This document shows positions 61,913 through 64,000 of a stretch of 64,000 nucleotides of DNA, piece after piece. Position numbers and translations under genes: made by a program. This DNA comes from Gammaproteobacteria bacterium (GTDB lineage Bacteria > Pseudomonadota > Gammaproteobacteria > Pseudomonadales > Azotimanducaceae): positions 62,001 through 126,000 of the forward strand of contig JAUIAV010000009.1 in assembly GCA_030425195.1 (NCBI GenBank), written 5' to 3'. Numbering within the stretch: position 1 is the stretch's first letter; each line of letters opens with the position of its first letter. Below the pieces are notes generated by a model. That model searched no databases. It saw only the letters and a list, made by a program, of their open reading frames with translations, and was not told the DNA's origin.

Positions 61913-62946
61913 GCGCCGATCTCCTGCCGGACGATGCGCGCCCCTTCCACCATGGCAGCCATCTTCGCGTAGGCCACGTTCCGGGGCAGGTACTTCATAC
62001 CGCAATCCGGGGCCACCCGCAGACGTTCTGCCGGAAAGTGCTCGAGTGCCTGCCGTATGCGCTCGGCCACCAGCTCCGGCGTTTCCGGTGTCTGATCCCT
62101 GAGGTCGAGCACACCGACGTGGACGATCTTGTTCGGCAGCGTTTTCAGCAGATCCATCTTCAGCCTGGGTTGTGCGCATTCGATGGAGATCTCGTCCGCC
62201 GTACAGGCGTCCAGCTCCGAAAGGAATGCATAACCCGGCGGCTTGTCGTCCACGTGCTTGCCGTAGCCGAAGCAGACGTGCAGCGCGGTGGGACCGGAAG
62301 CCCCCTGAAGCGCCCGGTCGATCGCGGCAACCGCATACTCCCGGGCCGCCTCCGGCCGGGCCTGCACGTAGGGCTCGTCGAGCTGAACCACGTCCACACC
62401 GGCCGCAAACAGCGCCCTGAGCTCCACGTTCACCGCCTCCGCATAGGCCATCGCAAGCGAGCCCTCATCCGGGTAGTAATCGTTCTGTGCCTGCTGAGCC
62501 ATGGTGAACGGTCCCGGCAGCGTGATCTTGATGGGCCGGTCGGTGTGCGCCCGGATCAGCGCGATGTGGGGCGCTTCCACGGGGTGGCTGTGGGTGATCG
62601 GACCCACAACCCGGGGTACCGGCACCTGTGCTCCGGTCCGATCGGTGGCCTCGCCCGGTTTGTCCAGATCCACACCCTCGAGCGCATTGGCGAACCGGTT
62701 GGAGTAACTCTCCCGCCGCATCTCGCCGTCCGTCACGATATCAACCCCGGCCCGGTTCTGATCGTGCAGCGCGAGGACGGTGGCATCATCCTGAGCTTCG
62801 GCCAGATGTTCCGGCGGTACGCGCCACAGCGCATCGAGCAGCACCCGGGGCGGCAGGCGTTCACCCAGCCGTTCTCTGTCGATGAGCCAGCCCGGCTGGG
62901 CATAGCTGCCGACCAGAGACGTGGGCAGCAGGGGCAGCGTTTTCAT
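61909..62946 (-). CDS. MetE C-terminal-like (UROD/MetE superfamily) enzyme
   Basis: 345 residues. TIM-barrel zinc transferase features: LPTSLVGSYAQPGWLIDRER, VTDGEMRRESYSNRFANALE, LDEPYVQARP, and the zinc ligand block VAPDCGMKYLPRNVAYAKM. Length is that of the single-domain MetE-like group that includes epoxyalkane:coenzyme M transferase-like enzymes and methyltransferases for non-homocysteine thiols. Coupled to ABM and MarR. Substrate unknown. Confidence 0.85.
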   Translation of the reverse strand: MKTLPLLPTSLVGSYAQPGWLIDRERLGERLPPRVLLDALWRVPPEHLAEAQDDATVLALHDQNRAGVDIVTDGEMRRESYSNRFANALEGVDLDKPGEATDRTGAQVPVPRVVGPITHSHPVEAPHIALIRAHTDRPIKITLPGPFTMAQQAQNDYYPDEGSLAMAYAEAVNVELRALFAAGVDVVQLDEPYVQARPEAAREYAVAAIDRALQGASGPTALHVCFGYGKHVDDKPPGYAFLSELDACTADEISIECAQPRLKMDLLKTLPNKIVHVGVLDLRDQTPETPELVAERIRQALEHFPAERLRVAPDCGMKYLPRNVAYAKMAAMVEGARIVRQEIGA

Positions 62947-63413
62947 AGGGTGTCCTCCGGGTTGGCGGTGAGATTGGCATAGGTCCGCAGGAGCACCCGA
63001 CGGGTGGTTTCCACGTCCTTTTTCGATATCCCCTTGAGCGCCCGTTCATTGACCTCGATCACCATGGGCAACAGCTCATTGCGCAGACGCCGGCCCCTGG
63101 CACTCAGCGTGATCTTCATCTTCCGCCGGTCGTCCTTCTCCCGGCGCCGCAGGATGAGACCACTCTTCAGAAGCCCGTTCACGGAACGGACCGTGGTCGC
63201 TTCCGTGGTGCCCGTGCGCTCGGCCAGCTCCCTCTGGGTGATGCCGTCCTCGTCCCACAGCACCCGCAGGAATCGCCACTGACCCGCACTCACGCCGTGG
63301 GTGAGGGTCAGCTTTTCCAGCGCCCGGGAGAACGCGCGGAAATTGATGCGGGTGAGATATCCCAGGCTGTTCAGCGGATCGAGATACGGCTCTCTGTCAC
63401 CGGCGCTGGTCAC
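62943..63413 (-). CDS. MarR-family regulator
   Basis: 156 residues, GTG start overlapping the hydrolase stop (GTGA). Winged helix: GITQRELAERTGTTEATTVR and LILRRREKDDRRKMKITLSA. Distinct from the two MarR paralogues at 47-56 kb. Start fixed by the coupling; the longer frame upstream is antisense noise. Confidence 0.85.
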   Translation of the reverse strand: MTSAGDREPYLDPLNSLGYLTRINFRAFSRALEKLTLTHGVSAGQWRFLRVLWDEDGITQRELAERTGTTEATTVRSVNGLLKSGLILRRREKDDRRKMKITLSARGRRLRNELLPMVIEVNERALKGISKKDVETTRRVLLRTYANLTANPEDTL

Positions 63414-64000
63414 ACGCCCTTTCCACGCATCCAGGCCACGATGAGATCCGCCGTATCGTCCCGCGCGTTCGCGGGAGACTCGAGGTAGTGATCGCCCACG
63501 ATCATCTCGAGCGTTTTGTCTTCGGCACCCAGCGCGTCGAAGATCGCCTGGGCGTCGCTCGGAAAAACGCCCGTGTCGCCCAGGCTCTGGACCACCAGCG
63601 CCGGCTGGGTGATGCGGTTCAGGTGCGGCGCGCCGCTGCAGTGAGAGTCGCTGAGCGACCACATGGACAGCCAGGTGCGCAGGGTGTTCGTGAGACCGAT
63701 GCCTCTCGGTCCGAAGTTCGCCGTCTTCGGATCGCCGGCGTAGCAGCGTCCCACTTCCCGGTCCGAGGGATCGATGCTGCCGTCCATGAGACGGAGGTCG
63801 GCCCAGGTGCGGTATAGGTTGAAGGCGCGGTCGAACATGCCGAGGCCCTTGAGGCGATCCAGTTCGCTGTGGCACCAGGCGGTGATCCGCTCGTTGCGAG
63901 CCACCTGGGCCGCCCGGTAGCGTTTGATGAACTCGGGCGAGTACGGCGGTCCATTGGCCGGGTCGTACATGTTCAGCGCCGGATCGACGCTCGAGGGATC
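63410..64000 (-). CDS. Alpha/beta hydrolase, 5' end outside the window
   Basis: 196 residues visible. C-terminal half of an alpha/beta hydrolase: acid in VVQSLGDTGVFPSDA and base His in IVGDHYLESPANARD. The nucleophile elbow would be upstream, beyond 64000. The ATG at 63970 is internal; the frame stays open to the edge. First known gene of the hydrolase-MarR-MetE-ABM operon. Confidence 0.82.
   Translation of the reverse strand, partial: DPSSVDPALNMYDPANGPPYSPEFIKRYRAAQVARNERITAWCHSELDRLKGLGMFDRAFNLYRTWADLRLMDGSIDPSDREVGRCYAGDPKTANFGPRGIGLTNTLRTWLSMWSLSDSHCSGAPHLNRITQPALVVQSLGDTGVFPSDAQAIFDALGAEDKTLEMIVGDHYLESPANARDDTADLIVAWMRGKGV

Overview
This is a GC-rich chromosomal segment of a Gammaproteobacterium. 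The block rplU-rpmA-obgE-proB, rpsT, murJ-ribF-lspA-fkpB followed by a pilR/fimT/fimU/pilVWXY1/pilE type IV pilus locus is the order known from Pseudomonas and its relatives, and rpsT uses the UUG start known from enterobacteria. TonB receptors, a P450 and many VOC proteins downstream fit a free-living, probably aquatic or marine, organic-matter degrader. Genus cannot be fixed from the sequence alone.

Layout. (1) 1-11.7 kb: end of pilR, fimT, then the minor-pilin/adhesin operon on the minus strand, with an unusually large PilY1 (about 2400 residues) carrying about ten Ig/cadherin-like modules before its VWA and propeller parts. (2) 11.8-19.9 kb: core housekeeping genes (fkpB, lspA, ribF, murJ, rpsT, proB, obgE, rpmA, rplU, ispB). 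ileS and ispH, normally inside this block, are absent. (3) 20-23.3 kb: exported alpha/beta-hydrolase peptidase plus an ABC-2 exporter, apparently continuing the ispB operon. (4) 23.4-29.2 kb: a tightly coupled seven-gene minus-strand operon: ACP, FkbH-like HAD enzyme, MBOAT acyltransferase, DltD-like SGNH protein, a 41-residue DltX-like membrane microprotein, a SAM methyltransferase and a VOC protein. It looks like a Dlt-type envelope acylation machine in which the adenylating enzyme DltA is replaced by an FkbH-type acyl-loading enzyme. This is the best candidate for an undescribed system here.

(5) 29.3-43.7 kb: accessory region starting at tRNA-Pro(CGG) and ending with tRNA-Asn(GTT), vapBC and a tyrosine integrase. 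Its genes are visibly less GC-rich than the flanks, except for an NYN-domain gene and uup, which look like core genes. It holds PD-(D/E)XK-DUF5655, DUF2971, an RloB gene cut by an IS3-family element, a HIT-HNH pair, a NERD-helicase, an EVE-like/HNH nuclease with an overlapping Nudix gene, and a small HNH protein: a defence-island profile.

(6) 43.8-64 kb: catabolic/xenobiotic region: GST, VOC proteins, MFS transporters, MarR regulators, a carboxymuconolactone decarboxylase-like protein, DUF3604, an HsaA/HpaH-type flavin monooxygenase, two TonB receptors, a P450, an azoreductase, a MetE-like enzyme and an alpha/beta hydrolase cut by the window edge. Three promoters here share an inverted repeat TCAA-N5-TTGA, suggesting one MarR-type regulon.
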